Shown: positions 7,539 through 16,594, numbered from the stretch's first letter. The stretch: 64,000 bases of DNA from Oscillospiraceae bacterium (GCA_015068235.1 SVKY01000003.1:18604-82603), one strand, 5' to 3'. Notes: generated from the letters alone by a model not told the origin. Translations and numbers: made by a program.

Positions 7539-9512
7539 TTACTCAGCTGCTTCCTCGGAAACCTCTTCCATAACAGCCTCTTCCTCAGCTGCCGGCTCAA
7601 GCAGAGCACGGATGGACAGGGAAATACGCTTGCGCTCTGCATCGATGTCGATGATCTTTGCTTCGACCTCCTGACCCTCTGCAACAGCATCAGCGACCTT
7701 GTCAACACGGCGGTCTGCCAGCTGAGAGATGTGGATCAAGCCGTCAACACCGGGGATGATCTCTGCAAATGCGCCGAACTCAACGATCTTAACAACCTTA
7801 ACGGTTGCAGTATCGCCGACAGCGTACTTGGAGGTGAACTGTACCCACGGATTCATCTCGGGAGTCTTGTAGCCCAGAGAGATCTTCTTCTTTTCAGCAT
7901 CGAACTTGATGACGAAAACTTCGACACTATCGCCAACCTTGACAACCTCTTCAGGTGTCTTGATTCTGCCCCAGGACAGCTCGGAAATATGGACCATGCC
8001 GTCAACGCCGCCAACATCAACGAATGCGCCGTAGCTGGTCATGGACTTGACGATACCGGTGTACTTCTTGCCAACCTCGATCTCGCTCCAGAACTTCGCA
8101 GCTGCTGCCTTACGAGCCTCACGGGTAACGTCGCTGATAGAGCCGACAACTCTGCCACGATGACCACGGCTGAACTCGGTAATTCTCAGCTTTACGATCT
8201 TGCCCTTGAGTGCGGACAGATCGCCACCCTTGGCAATGCCGGTCTGAGAAGCGGGGATGAACACACGAACACCCTTGCAATTTGCAACGATGCCGCCCTT
8301 GTTTTCGTCAACAATGAGACCATCGACAGGGGTCTTGTTCTCGCAAGCTGCTTCCAGATCGTCCCAAACCTTGATGCCCTCGAGCTTCTTACGGCTGAGC
8401 TGAACAGTGCCTTCCTGGTCGTTGACACGGACGACGAATACTTCGATCTCGTCACCGATCTTGAGGATATCCTCGGGCTTAACAGTGGGGTCTGCGCTGA
8501 CTTCGTCATACGGGATGTAACCGGCATGCTTGGTGCCGAGGTCTACTTGAATCTCGGTGGATCCGATTGCGGTAACGGTGCCAAGAACCTTATCTCCTGT
8601 ATTTAAAGTCTTGATGGAGTTTTCGAGCATCGCCTCAAAGCTCTCCTCAACTGCATCAATTTTCTTAATTTCGCTCATAGTCTGATTGACCTCCTTTATT
8701 ATCCACGCAGGTGTCGATGCACCTGCTGTGATGCCAAGATTAGAATATGTTTGATAGTTCTTAGGCTCAATATCTGCCGCACTATCCACAAATGCAACAT
8801 TGTCACAATGCTGCTTGCAAATATGAACGAGCTGCCTTGTATTCGAGCTGTTCACATCTCCGACAACGAGCATCGCCTCGCAGCGTGAAGCAATTTCTGC
8901 CGCTTCCTTTTGTCGATTCTCGGTCGCCTTGCATATTGTATCAAAGATTTCTCGATTTGTACACACTTTTTTTGCAATTTTCTTGCAAGAATCCCATAAT
9001 TTTTGCGTACTGGTCGTCTGGGAAACCATTGTGATTGGTAAATTTTGGTTATTAGGGCCATCGCAAAGCCATTTTTCCATCTCCTGCGCATCAGTGAAGA
9101 TGAGCGGATGCTCGCACCAGCCGGCAATTGCCACAATTTCCGGATGGGTCGGAGTGCCGATAATCACAGGCTGTCTGCCCTGCTCCTCGGCTGCCGAAAC
9201 GAGCTTGTGGATCCGCTTCACAGACGGACAGGTCGCATCAATGACCTCAATCTTTTTTTTCAGCAGTGCTTCGTAAACCGCTTTTGGAATACCGTGCGAG
9301 CGAATGATCACGGTGCAATCATCCGGGATCTCATCGATCGATTCCACCGTCTGAACACCAAGCTCTTCAAAACGCTTCACCAAATGGCGATTGTGTGCAA
9401 TTGGTCCGAGGGTAAAGGTTCTCTTCCCTGCTGCAATCGCCTGTTCCACCAAGTCAACCGCTCTGTTCACGCCGTAGCAAAATCCGGCAGTTTTCGCTAT
9501 TTCGACCTTCAT
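7539..9512 (-). CDS. ispH: 4-hydroxy-3-methylbut-2-enyl diphosphate reductase fused to ribosomal protein S1
   Basis: A 657-residue fusion common in Clostridia. Residues 1 to about 280 are IspH, the [4Fe-4S] enzyme that makes IPP and DMAPP at the end of the MEP pathway. The three cluster cysteines are visible in AGFCYGV, DATCPS and DTICKATENRQ, with the active-site THPEI. After a short linker come four S1 RNA-binding domains (about 300-370, 385-450, 475-545 and 560-630), ending in a Glu/Ala-rich tail. The S1 part probably acts in translation or RNA binding. The start overlaps the plsC stop by 4 bp, so it is coupled to plsC and cmk. Confidence 0.96.
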   Translation of the reverse strand: MKVEIAKTAGFCYGVNRAVDLVEQAIAAGKRTFTLGPIAHNRHLVKRFEELGVQTVESIDEIPDDCTVIIRSHGIPKAVYEALLKKKIEVIDATCPSVKRIHKLVSAAEEQGRQPVIIGTPTHPEIVAIAGWCEHPLIFTDAQEMEKWLCDGPNNQNLPITMVSQTTSTQKLWDSCKKIAKKVCTNREIFDTICKATENRQKEAAEIASRCEAMLVVGDVNSSNTRQLVHICKQHCDNVAFVDSAADIEPKNYQTYSNLGITAGASTPAWIIKEVNQTMSEIKKIDAVEESFEAMLENSIKTLNTGDKVLGTVTAIGSTEIQVDLGTKHAGYIPYDEVSADPTVKPEDILKIGDEIEVFVVRVNDQEGTVQLSRKKLEGIKVWDDLEAACENKTPVDGLIVDENKGGIVANCKGVRVFIPASQTGIAKGGDLSALKGKIVKLRITEFSRGHRGRVVGSISDVTREARKAAAAKFWSEIEVGKKYTGIVKSMTSYGAFVDVGGVDGMVHISELSWGRIKTPEEVVKVGDSVEVFVIKFDAEKKKISLGYKTPEMNPWVQFTSKYAVGDTATVKVVKIVEFGAFAEIIPGVDGLIHISQLADRRVDKVADAVAEGQEVEAKIIDIDAERKRISLSIRALLEPAAEEEAVMEEVSEEAAE

Positions 9513-10114
9513 CTCGTCTCTCCCATCGCATAGATCTGATCCATCATCTGCTGAGTCAGACGATCAAGCTCCTGTGATGTGGGCTTTGCCCCCTCATAGA
9601 GCGGCATGTAAGGCGCGCCGATCACAACATCAATTGCAGAAAAAATGCTCTTTTTCGCCGTCAGATAGACCGGTAAGATCGGCACCTTAGCACGACATGC
9701 GATCATCATCGCACCATTATGTGCCGTTGCAGTTTTCCCATGTCTGACTCGAGTCCCTTCCGGGAAAATCAGGAGTTTATTATCATCTCTCAAGCACTGC
9801 AGCGAAGTTTTGATCGCCTGGATATCACTGCCGTCCCTATCTACAGGAAAGGCTCCAACCTTATGGCAAAACGCCCAAAAAAGCTTATTCTTTGTCAGCT
9901 CTTTCTTCGCCATAGTCAGCGGAAGGCGCTTCGTTTTCATTGCGATCTGAACCCAAACAGGGTCGGTAAAGGCGCTGTGGTTACACACAACAACTGCAGC
10001 ACCCTCGGGCACATTTTCCTTGCCGCGATATCTTGCGATTGGGTGAACAAAACGCAAAAGTCCATGCGCCAAAAAACGCAAAACTCGATAAGTATGATCG
10101 GAAAAACGCTTCAT
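9509..10114 (-). CDS. plsC: 1-acyl-sn-glycerol-3-phosphate acyltransferase
   Basis: A 201-residue PlsC/LPLAT protein that acylates lysophosphatidate to phosphatidate in membrane lipid synthesis. It has the catalytic HX4D as NHSAFTD (about 46-52) and the substrate-binding FPEGTRVRHGK motif (about 116-126). The N-terminal 20 residues are amphipathic rather than a clear membrane helix. It overlaps cmk and ispH by 4 bp on each side, a frequent Clostridia gene order. Confidence 0.95.
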   Translation of the reverse strand: MKRFSDHTYRVLRFLAHGLLRFVHPIARYRGKENVPEGAAVVVCNHSAFTDPVWVQIAMKTKRLPLTMAKKELTKNKLFWAFCHKVGAFPVDRDGSDIQAIKTSLQCLRDDNKLLIFPEGTRVRHGKTATAHNGAMMIACRAKVPILPVYLTAKKSIFSAIDVVIGAPYMPLYEGAKPTSQELDRLTQQMMDQIYAMGETR

Positions 10115-10779
10115 AACGCGATCTTCTTTCGGATAATTTCGACAACCGCATCAATGCTCTGCTGAAGGTCAAGCTTCGAAGTATCCAGCATCACAGCATC
10201 CTGCGCAGGCTTTAGTGGTGCAATTTCTCGGTTCATATCACGCTCATCACGGGCGGCAACATCCATCAAAACCGTTTCAAACGGCACATGCTGCATCTCC
10301 AGCCAGCGGCGCTTTGCACGCACCTCAACAGATGCAAAGAGATAGATCTTCACCGCCGCATCAGGCAAAACAACCGTACCAATGTCTCTGCCGTCCATGA
10401 TCACGCTGCGCTTCCTCGCAACATCACGCTGCATGTCAAGTAAAAACTGTCGAACCGCAGGTATAGCTGCCACGATCGATGCTGTCGAGGATACTTCGGA
10501 AGTGCGAATCTCCCCTGTTACGTTTTCTTGCGCAAGATACATCTGCTGTACGCCGTCGAGCCAATCCATCGTGATCTGAACTTGCGGTAAAAGCGCTTCA
10601 ACCATCTGCGCATCTTTCACATCGACCTTGCTCAAAATCGCTGCATATGCGATCGTGCGATAAATCGCTCCCGTATCGACATAAACAAAGCCAAGCGCCT
10701 TCGCCGCCTGTCTTGCGATCGTACTTTTTCCCGCACCTGCAGGTCCGTCGATCGCAACACTGTATATTTGATTTGTCAT
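10111..10779 (-). CDS. cmk: Cytidylate kinase
   Basis: A 222-residue (d)CMP kinase that recycles CMP from lipid and RNA turnover to CDP. The P-loop AIDGPAGAGKST is at the N-terminus; VYVDTGAIYR and the DGRDIGTVVLPDA motif are also clear. I place the start at the ATG of MTNQIYSVAID because GGAGAG lies 6 bp before it; six further upstream codons would erase that spacing. First gene of cmk-plsC-ispH, with a consensus promoter directly upstream. Confidence 0.96.
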   Translation of the reverse strand: MTNQIYSVAIDGPAGAGKSTIARQAAKALGFVYVDTGAIYRTIAYAAILSKVDVKDAQMVEALLPQVQITMDWLDGVQQMYLAQENVTGEIRTSEVSSTASIVAAIPAVRQFLLDMQRDVARKRSVIMDGRDIGTVVLPDAAVKIYLFASVEVRAKRRWLEMQHVPFETVLMDVAARDERDMNREIAPLKPAQDAVMLDTSKLDLQQSIDAVVEIIRKKIAL

Positions 10780-10809
10780 AGATTCTCTCCGTTGCAAAAA
10801 ACTTTTTTA

Positions 10810-10838
10810 ATTATACTAAAAAATAAGCGGTTTGTCAA
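10810..10838 (-). promoter_or_regulatory. Consensus promoter for cmk-plsC-ispH
   Basis: Minus strand TTGACA (10838-10833), 17-bp spacer, TATAAT (10815-10810): perfect hexamers and spacing. The -35 overlaps the last codons of the preceding flavoprotein gene. Start of transcription about 10803, giving a 24-nt leader. Confidence 0.85.
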
Positions 10839-12076
10839 TCAAAATCCGCATCACTGCAAGCAATTGCGGCACAATATGCACTCGACCAAGCGATCTGCAA
10901 ATTAAAGCCTCCGGTATAAGCATCACAATCTATGATCTCGCCTGCAAAATACAAGCCCTTTACGAGTTTTGACTGCATCGTTTTGGGATCGATTTCCTTC
11001 ACACAAACGCCACCTCTTGTGATGATCGCCTCGTCTACAGGTCGTGTACCGAGCATCTTGAGAGTGAATCGTTTTGTGTTCTCCAAAAGAGCCCGTCTTT
11101 GAAGCTTTGTCAAGGAATTTGCCTTCATTGCAGGATCGATCTCGCTTCTTCGAAGGATCACTGGGATCATCGAGTGCGGATACAGATCTGCAAGTGCGTT
11201 TTCCATACTTCTGTTGGCATATTTTTCAAAATCTCGCAAAAATCTTGCATCCAGCTTCTGTTCATCCAAAGCAGGCTTGAGATCAAGTGAAATCGTATAT
11301 TCCTCGCCCTTTTTCATATGCGCCGAGGCAGAGAGCACGATCGGTCCCGAAAGCCCGAAATGGGTAAACAGCAGCTCTCCAAAATCTTCAAAGACCGTTT
11401 TCCCCTTACTGTTAATTAAACGCAGCTGTGTGTTTCGCAAAGACAGCCCTTGCATCTGAGCGCAATCAGGCTCACTCAGAAGCGGAACAAGCGAGCCTCT
11501 CGGCTCAATGATCTTATGCCCGAGATTTTGTGCAAAGCGATAACCGTCTCCCGTCGAACCTGTCAGCGGATAGGAAACGCCACCGGTACAAAGGATCACA
11601 CGCTTTGTGCTGATCAAGCCATCGGTTGTTTTTACCGCAGCGATCTGACCATCATTCGCCAAAATTCCGACAACAGTTGCCTTTCTGCGCTCGACGTGAT
11701 ATTTCTTTATCGCACGTTCCAAAGCGGCGATCACATCACTCGAGCGGTCAGAGGTCGGAAACACACGGTTTCCCCGTTCGACCTTTAAGGGACAGCCGTT
11801 TTCTTCAAAAAACGCCATCACCTGCTCCGGAGAAAAGCGATTGATCGCACTGTAAAGAAATCTCCCGTTTTCGGGAATATTTTTCAGCACTTCTTCTGCG
11901 CTGCAAGCATTTGTAACATTGCAGCGACCTTTGCCGGTAATGGCAAGTTTTTTGCCGTTGCGCTCATTTTTTTCCAAAAGCAAAACACGCAAGCCCTGCT
12001 GCGCTGCGATGACAGAAGCAAACATGCCTGCTGCACCGGCACCAACGATTACAACATCATTCGTCAAATTTTTCAT
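10835..12076 (-). CDS. HI0933/BaiN-family FAD-dependent oxidoreductase
   Basis: A 413-residue flavoprotein of the HI0933 family (NAD(P)/FAD-dependent oxidoreductase, aminoacetone-oxidase-like). The dinucleotide site VVIVGAGAAGMFASV is at the N-terminus, followed by KLAITGKGRCNVTN and near the C-terminus the FAD-contact TGGFNLQIAWSSA. Members include the bile-acid 3-dehydro-4,6-dienoate reductase BaiN, but most have no known substrate and nothing here points to bile acids. The start is uncertain; I take MKNLTNDVV, which overlaps the end of the RpiR-type gene by 20 bp. Confidence 0.9.
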   Translation of the reverse strand: MKNLTNDVVIVGAGAAGMFASVIAAQQGLRVLLLEKNERNGKKLAITGKGRCNVTNACSAEEVLKNIPENGRFLYSAINRFSPEQVMAFFEENGCPLKVERGNRVFPTSDRSSDVIAALERAIKKYHVERRKATVVGILANDGQIAAVKTTDGLISTKRVILCTGGVSYPLTGSTGDGYRFAQNLGHKIIEPRGSLVPLLSEPDCAQMQGLSLRNTQLRLINSKGKTVFEDFGELLFTHFGLSGPIVLSASAHMKKGEEYTISLDLKPALDEQKLDARFLRDFEKYANRSMENALADLYPHSMIPVILRRSEIDPAMKANSLTKLQRRALLENTKRFTLKMLGTRPVDEAIITRGGVCVKEIDPKTMQSKLVKGLYFAGEIIDCDAYTGGFNLQIAWSSAYCAAIACSDADFD

Positions 12077-12914
12077 AGATATCATACGCATCCCACAAAT
12101 CTTCCAATTTATTCAGCACCTGCGTGATCTTTTGACGGTTCTTATTCGCAAGTGCCGCAATGATCGCATTGATCACGCTCATCGGCGCAGCAAGCGATTC
12201 GACTAAAGAAATAATATCACTCTTTGCCACAAGCAGATGATCCGCATGAAGCGCAAGCGGTGACGAGCCGCTATCTGTCAGGGCGATCGTGCAGGCACCG
12301 ATATCCTTGGCATATTCCTGTGCCTGCAAAACGCCTCTGCAATACCTCGGAAAGCTGATGCTGATCAGAACATCCTGCGGTCCCATGCGCACAAGCTCCT
12401 CTAAGATCACAGATGTCGAAGCTGAGGTGATCAGCTTTATATCATCAAAAATATAGCGAAGATAATATGCCAAAAAGCCTGCCAGCGCTGATGAGGATCT
12501 GACGCCCAGAACAAAAATTTTCCTTGCATTCGAGATCGCATCGACCGCCGCATCGAAATTTTTGTGGTCGATCAGTTCCCGGGTTTGTCGAATCCGCTCG
12601 GCATCATCGGCAAGCGTCAGCGCAAGAACATTCTCCTCTGACAAGCGGATGTGCTCTGATTCGATCCGCTGTACATTTGTCAAACGGTTGAGCAGCATTT
12701 CCTGCAGTACCTTCTGCATTTGAGGATAGCCTTGATAACCAAGCTCTGAAGCAAAACGAACGACTGTTGATTCAGACACCTGCACAGCCTTTCCAATCGC
12801 TGCCGCTGTCATAAACGCCGCCTTGTCAAACTCGTCCAATATGTATTGACCGATTCTTTTTTGCCCCTTGGAAAGCGAAGGAAGCTTGCTTTCAATTGTA
12901 CTTAAAATATCCAT
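12057..12914 (-). CDS. MurR/RpiR-family transcriptional regulator
   Basis: A 285-residue regulator with an N-terminal RpiR helix-turn-helix (about 1-77, with VSESTVVRFASELGYQGYPQ as the recognition region) and a C-terminal SIS sugar-phosphate-binding domain (about 125-250, containing ILGVRSSSALAGFLAYYL). Such proteins sense amino-sugar or sugar phosphates. No sugar catabolic genes adjoin it, so the target is unknown. Its ATG follows the rluB stop directly, and the flavoprotein gene overlaps its end. Confidence 0.92.
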   Translation of the reverse strand: MDILSTIESKLPSLSKGQKRIGQYILDEFDKAAFMTAAAIGKAVQVSESTVVRFASELGYQGYPQMQKVLQEMLLNRLTNVQRIESEHIRLSEENVLALTLADDAERIRQTRELIDHKNFDAAVDAISNARKIFVLGVRSSSALAGFLAYYLRYIFDDIKLITSASTSVILEELVRMGPQDVLISISFPRYCRGVLQAQEYAKDIGACTIALTDSGSSPLALHADHLLVAKSDIISLVESLAAPMSVINAIIAALANKNRQKITQVLNKLEDLWDAYDIYEKFDE

Positions 12915-13622
12915 TTACATTGCCTCCTGCTTTAAGGCTTGCACTTCTTCTTTTGTCAAGTAACGCCACTTTCCGACAGATAATTTTCCAAGCTGCAAAC
13001 TTCCCTCCTGCACTCTGCAAAGGCGCAAAACATCCACATTTGCAGCCTCGCACATGCGGCGGATCTGACGATTTCTACCCTCAAAAATTGTAATTTCAAA
13101 CGTCATTTTTCCACCCGATTCACGCAAAAATCGGACGATGGGCTTCTGTATTTTTCTGCCATCAAGCTCAATTTGCCGCTCCAAAAGCGTTTGCGTCTCG
13201 GCATTTGCACCTCTCACGGTAACCTCGTAGCGCTTGCCGATCCTTCCTTTCGGATGCATCAGACGGTTTGCAAACTCGCCGTCATTTGTGAACAGCAAAA
13301 GCCCTTCCGATGCCGCATCGAGCCGTCCGACGGGATAGACTCTGCATCCGCAATCGACCAAATCTGCCACCGTTTTTCTTCCTCGTTCGTCGGACATGGT
13401 CGTAACGTAACCTCTCGGCTTATAGAGCATTAAATAGACCTTTTCTTCGACCGATGGCAAAATTTGTCCGTCAATGGCAATTTTATCCTTCACTTCATCA
13501 GCTTGATCGCCCAAATGCACAGTTCTTCCATTGCAGGTAACTCGCCCATCTTCGATCAGCTTTTCAGCCGCACGTCGAGAAGCGATCCCACGTGCGGCTA
13601 TGATTTTTTGTATCCGTTCCAA
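12915..13622 (-). CDS. rluB: RsuA/RluB-family rRNA pseudouridine synthase
   Basis: A 235-residue enzyme: N-terminal S4 RNA-binding domain (1-60, MERIQKIIAARGIASRRAAE) and a pseudouridine synthase domain with the catalytic aspartate in VGRLDAASEGLLLFTNDGE (about 97-115). It isomerises a uridine in 23S or 16S rRNA; RluB (23S 2605) is the usual assignment next to scpAB in Firmicutes. It starts 9 bp after dacF. Confidence 0.92.
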   Translation of the reverse strand: MERIQKIIAARGIASRRAAEKLIEDGRVTCNGRTVHLGDQADEVKDKIAIDGQILPSVEEKVYLMLYKPRGYVTTMSDERGRKTVADLVDCGCRVYPVGRLDAASEGLLLFTNDGEFANRLMHPKGRIGKRYEVTVRGANAETQTLLERQIELDGRKIQKPIVRFLRESGGKMTFEITIFEGRNRQIRRMCEAANVDVLRLCRVQEGSLQLGKLSVGKWRYLTKEEVQALKQEAM

Positions 13623-13631
13623 TATTGCCTC

Positions 13632-14660
13632 CTATCCCCACAGAAGTGGGATCTGTGCAATTTTTTTCGTCCCCAAATATACGCCGCCCTGTGCGGCATA
13701 ACTGCCCTCTTCTCCTTTTACAAAAGCAAATTGCGGCATCTCAAGCCGAACCTCAATCGTCTCATTTTCGCAAAGAAAAAGCTCCAACGATTCTCCAGCT
13801 TTCAAAGGCAGCGTGCTTCCATCCATCATCGGCATTTGCGCAACGATCTCGTTCTCTTCGATGACCATTGTATTTTGATATTGCCCGAAGCCATAATCAT
13901 ATAATCTCAGATGGTCCTGCCAATCGTTTCCGTCGCAAATCGTCACGGCAATCAAGCAACGACCATTTCTTCTTGCGGCACTGACCAAAATTCGACCGGC
14001 AGCCTTTGTATATCCTGTTTTTACGCCGATGCAGCCATCACAGAGCCACAAAAGACGGTTATGATTTCTTAAACTTCTGCCTGCTGCCTGAATGCTTTTT
14101 GTCGAAACGATCCTGCAAAAATCCTCATTTTGCAACGCATACTGCGTCAACTTCGCCAAATCCCTTGCAGTCGAATAGTGCTGATCTCCATCCAAGCCGT
14201 TGGGGTTTTCAAAATGCGTTTGCTTCAGCCCCAATTTTTGCGCTTTCAAATTCATCAGGACAACAAATTCTTCCACGTTCCCTGCTGTCAGCAGAGCCAA
14301 TGCAATCGCCGCATCATTGCCTGAATGCAGCATCATACCATAAAGCAGCTCCTCCACCGTCAAACACTCTCCAGCCTTGAGATACATCGAAGAGCCTTCA
14401 ATATTTGTTGCCTCGGGTGGAATTATGAAGGTTTTATTCAGCGGCTGATGCTCCAAAACGACCATCGCTGTCATAATTTTGGTCGTGCTTGCGATCAAGG
14501 AGCGTGTATCAGCACAATTTTCATAAATCACTCTATCGGTATCAGCATCGATCAAAATGCAGGAACGAGCCGAATTTTCAGGTGTTGCCTTCACAGGCAA
14601 CAGTAAAAGGACGGCAGCAAGGAAAATCGCTGCCGTTCTGAAAGTAAACTTCTTAAACAT
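13632..14660 (-). CDS. dacF: D-alanyl-D-alanine carboxypeptidase (DacF/DacB type)
   Basis: A 342-residue penicillin-binding protein with a signal peptide (residues 1-26, ending VKATP). It trims the terminal D-Ala from peptidoglycan stem peptides outside the membrane. The three serine peptidase S11 motifs are present: STTK (catalytic Ser), SGN in MLHSGNDAA, and KTG in GVKTGYTKAAGR. A C-terminal PBP5-like beta domain follows. It sits between ytfJ and rluB, the spoVA/dacF-like sporulation-linked context of other Clostridia. Confidence 0.94.
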   Translation of the reverse strand: MFKKFTFRTAAIFLAAVLLLLPVKATPENSARSCILIDADTDRVIYENCADTRSLIASTTKIMTAMVVLEHQPLNKTFIIPPEATNIEGSSMYLKAGECLTVEELLYGMMLHSGNDAAIALALLTAGNVEEFVVLMNLKAQKLGLKQTHFENPNGLDGDQHYSTARDLAKLTQYALQNEDFCRIVSTKSIQAAGRSLRNHNRLLWLCDGCIGVKTGYTKAAGRILVSAARRNGRCLIAVTICDGNDWQDHLRLYDYGFGQYQNTMVIEENEIVAQMPMMDGSTLPLKAGESLELFLCENETIEVRLEMPQFAFVKGEEGSYAAQGGVYLGTKKIAQIPLLWG

Positions 14661-14661
14661 A

Positions 14662-14707
14662 ACGCATCACCATGATTAGCTTACGCCGATGATGCGTAAT
14701 TACGCAT
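14662..14707. other. Overlapping palindromes between ytfJ and dacF
   Basis: ATGCGTAATTACGCAT (14692-14707) is a perfect 16-bp palindrome. Alternatively ACGCATCA (14662-14669) pairs with TGATGCGT (14690-14697). The two structures share bases and exclude each other. No T-run follows. It could be a regulator site or an RNA structure modulating dacF; the dacF ATG lies at its downstream edge. Confidence 0.4.
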
Positions 14708-14708
14708 G

Positions 14709-15098
14709 TTAAATCTCGGAAATATCCGTCTGTTTGCCGTGAATCAGCTCAGAGAGCTTATCCACAAGCGCAGGCAGCTGCTCCACCACACGTTCAGCCG
14801 CTGTGCTCGCAGGCTCGTCAATCGGAAGCATCCGCACACGGTCTGCCTGAATGATGATCATCGCTACCGGGACGATCTTCACGCTGCAGCCTGCTCCACC
14901 GCCAAAAGTTCCTGTCGGTGTTTCCTTAGATGCAAAATCGGCACCACCGGAGGCAATACCAAAGCTGATTCTCGAAATCGGGATCAGCGTTACATCGCCG
15001 GCTACCTGCATGGGTGTTCCGACAACGGTATTTGCATCGACCATATCACGAACCTTTGACATCGATTCGTTCAAAATTTCAGATACCTTTTTCGCCAT
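14709..15098 (-). CDS. ytfJ: YtfJ/GerW-family spore protein
   Basis: A 129-residue protein of the GerW (YtfJ) family, found in spore formers and linked to spore germination. The core PISRISFGIASGG and the Gly-rich FGGGAGCSVKIVPVAMIII are diagnostic. The start is the ATG of MAKKVSEILNESM after AAAGGAGG; a longer frame upstream lies inside scpB. It overlaps the scpB end by 20 bp. One of the better indicators that the organism sporulates. Confidence 0.93.
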   Translation of the reverse strand: MAKKVSEILNESMSKVRDMVDANTVVGTPMQVAGDVTLIPISRISFGIASGGADFASKETPTGTFGGGAGCSVKIVPVAMIIIQADRVRMLPIDEPASTAAERVVEQLPALVDKLSELIHGKQTDISEI

Positions 15099-15657
15099 TT
15101 TCAGCAGCCTCCTTTGGTTCTTCCGGCAATTGCGTTTTGCCAAACTGCATTTTTTCAATCTCTGGGAGTTCGTCGAGTGACTCCAGACCAAATGTTCTCA
15201 AAAAGTCAGGGGTCGTACGATACAAGATCGGACGTCCGGGAACATTCAAGCGTCCGCATTCCTCGATTAAATGCTTATTCAAAAGCGCACCGACACTGTA
15301 TGAGCTGTCCACGCCTCTGATCTGCTCCACATAAGCCTTGGTCGAAGGCTGATAATAGGCAATGATCGTTAATGTTTCAAGCTGAGATGCAGAGAGCTTC
15401 GGCGGCTTGCGTGTCTCCAGCGTCTTTGTCACATATTCTGCCATTTCGCCCGAAGAACACATTTGATACGCCTTATCCAGGTGCACAACACGGATTCCTC
15501 GACGCTCAAACGCCAGCTCATCCATCAATTCCTGCGCTGCCGCATCGATCTCCTCGGGATCGCAGCCGACACTTTTTGCGATTCGCTCCGTCTCTACGCT
15601 CTCTCCTGCGGCAAAAAGGATCGCCTCAAAGATTCGCTTCAGCTCCGCTCGTTCCAT
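15079..15657 (-). CDS. scpB: Segregation and condensation protein B
   Basis: A 192-residue winged-helix protein, the kleisin partner that binds ScpA and Smc to condense and segregate the chromosome. Core motifs are EAILFAAGE (N-terminal winged helix) and LETLTIIAYYQPSTKAYVEQIRGV. The ATG is 6 bp after GGAGG and lies inside the end of scpA, showing coupling. An acidic C-terminal tail is usual. Confidence 0.95.
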   Translation of the reverse strand: MERAELKRIFEAILFAAGESVETERIAKSVGCDPEEIDAAAQELMDELAFERRGIRVVHLDKAYQMCSSGEMAEYVTKTLETRKPPKLSASQLETLTIIAYYQPSTKAYVEQIRGVDSSYSVGALLNKHLIEECGRLNVPGRPILYRTTPDFLRTFGLESLDELPEIEKMQFGKTQLPEEPKEAAENGEKGI

Positions 15658-16447
15658 CGATTTCCTCCATCTCATCGTCCGGCATCTTGCAGAAGTGGAC
15701 GTTTAATTCTTCGTTCTCATCTTCCTCAAGTCTGATCGAGCGCAAACGGCAAAGCTCTAACACCGCCAAAAATGTTGCTACGATCTCACTTCTCGTCTTA
15801 CTTCCCTTAAACAGGCTGCGCAATTTGCTCACGCCTCGCATCAAAAGACGCTTTAACAATTGTGCCGCTTTTTTCGTCACAGGATACGGCTCAGCACCGA
15901 CAATGCCCTGGAAATTTGCAATCGGTGGCGGCAGCTTGCGCTCACTGCGCTCCTGAATTGCATCAAACGACCGGAGGAGATCCTCAGGCTCGTGCTGATA
16001 TCGATACGTCGTATCAGGCTGATATGGCTCCGGCTGCTTGACAAACAGATTGCAGCCGATCTCGTTTCTCGGTTCCAAGAAAGCAATCGCCTTGCGGATC
16101 TGCTCATACGCCTCCGCTCTCTGACGTTCCTCCAGGGAACGGATCAACAACTCCATCTCACTCATTGCTTCCTCACGCTCAGCAGCAGACAGAAGCATTT
16201 TCGTCTTAATGAGCATTAAGTGCGATGCCATGGCAATAAACTCGCTTGCAATCTCCATGTCCAGACGCTTCATCTCGTCGAGATATGCCAAATACTGCTC
16301 CAGGATCGATGTGATGCTGACATCCTGAATCTCTATTTTGTTTTTACTCAGCAGAAGCAGGATCACGTCCAGCGGACCGTCAAAATCCGCAGGCAACGCA
16401 TCTTGCGACCGCATGACACCACTCAGGTGATAGGTCGGTTCGTTCAT
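15626..16447 (-). CDS. scpA: Segregation and condensation protein A
   Basis: A 273-residue kleisin that bridges Smc heads. The N-terminal DFDGPLDVILLLLSKNKIEIQDVSI is the family signature (split at 20 residues: FDGPLDVILLLLSKNKIEIQ), and the C-terminal winged helix (about 190-250, TFLAVLELCRLRSIRL) is present. The chosen ATG (MNEPTYHL) follows GAGGGA; four upstream codons are rejected because they would place the start over that site. First gene of scpA-scpB-ytfJ-dacF-rluB. Confidence 0.95.
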   Translation of the reverse strand: MNEPTYHLSGVMRSQDALPADFDGPLDVILLLLSKNKIEIQDVSITSILEQYLAYLDEMKRLDMEIASEFIAMASHLMLIKTKMLLSAAEREEAMSEMELLIRSLEERQRAEAYEQIRKAIAFLEPRNEIGCNLFVKQPEPYQPDTTYRYQHEPEDLLRSFDAIQERSERKLPPPIANFQGIVGAEPYPVTKKAAQLLKRLLMRGVSKLRSLFKGSKTRSEIVATFLAVLELCRLRSIRLEEDENEELNVHFCKMPDDEMEEIDGTSGAEANL

Positions 16448-16461
16448 ACAATCCCTCAAAA

Positions 16462-16484
16462 GTATACTATCCTATTTAGTATAC
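16462..16484. promoter_or_regulatory. Palindromic operator over the scpA promoter
   Basis: GTATACTA (16462-16469) and TAGTATAC (16477-16484) form a perfect 8-bp inverted repeat with a 7-bp centre. It covers the -10 box and the predicted transcription start, the position of a repressor site. The regulator is unknown. Confidence 0.55.
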
Positions 16485-16506
16485 CATTAATTTCATAAAT
16501 TCTCAA
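16478..16506 (-). promoter_or_regulatory. Promoter of the scpA operon
   Basis: Minus strand TTGAGA (16506-16501), 17-bp spacer, TATACT (16483-16478), one mismatch to consensus in each hexamer. Start of transcription about 16471, a 24-nt leader before scpA. Confidence 0.8.
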
Positions 16507-16548
16507 CACAAAAAATGATCAAACCTGAAAATATTGATTCTTTTTCTC

Positions 16549-16579
16549 AAAAAAGCAGATGAGGTCAAGCGACCTCATC
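16549..16579 (-). terminator. Terminator of the 1858-aa surface protein gene
   Basis: On the minus strand GATGAGGTC pairs with GACCTCATC (9 bp, loop GCTT) followed by TGC and TTTTTT. It lies 15 bp after the stop of the large gene and isolates it from the scpA promoter. Confidence 0.85.
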
Positions 16580-16594
16580 CGCAAAAATGATATT

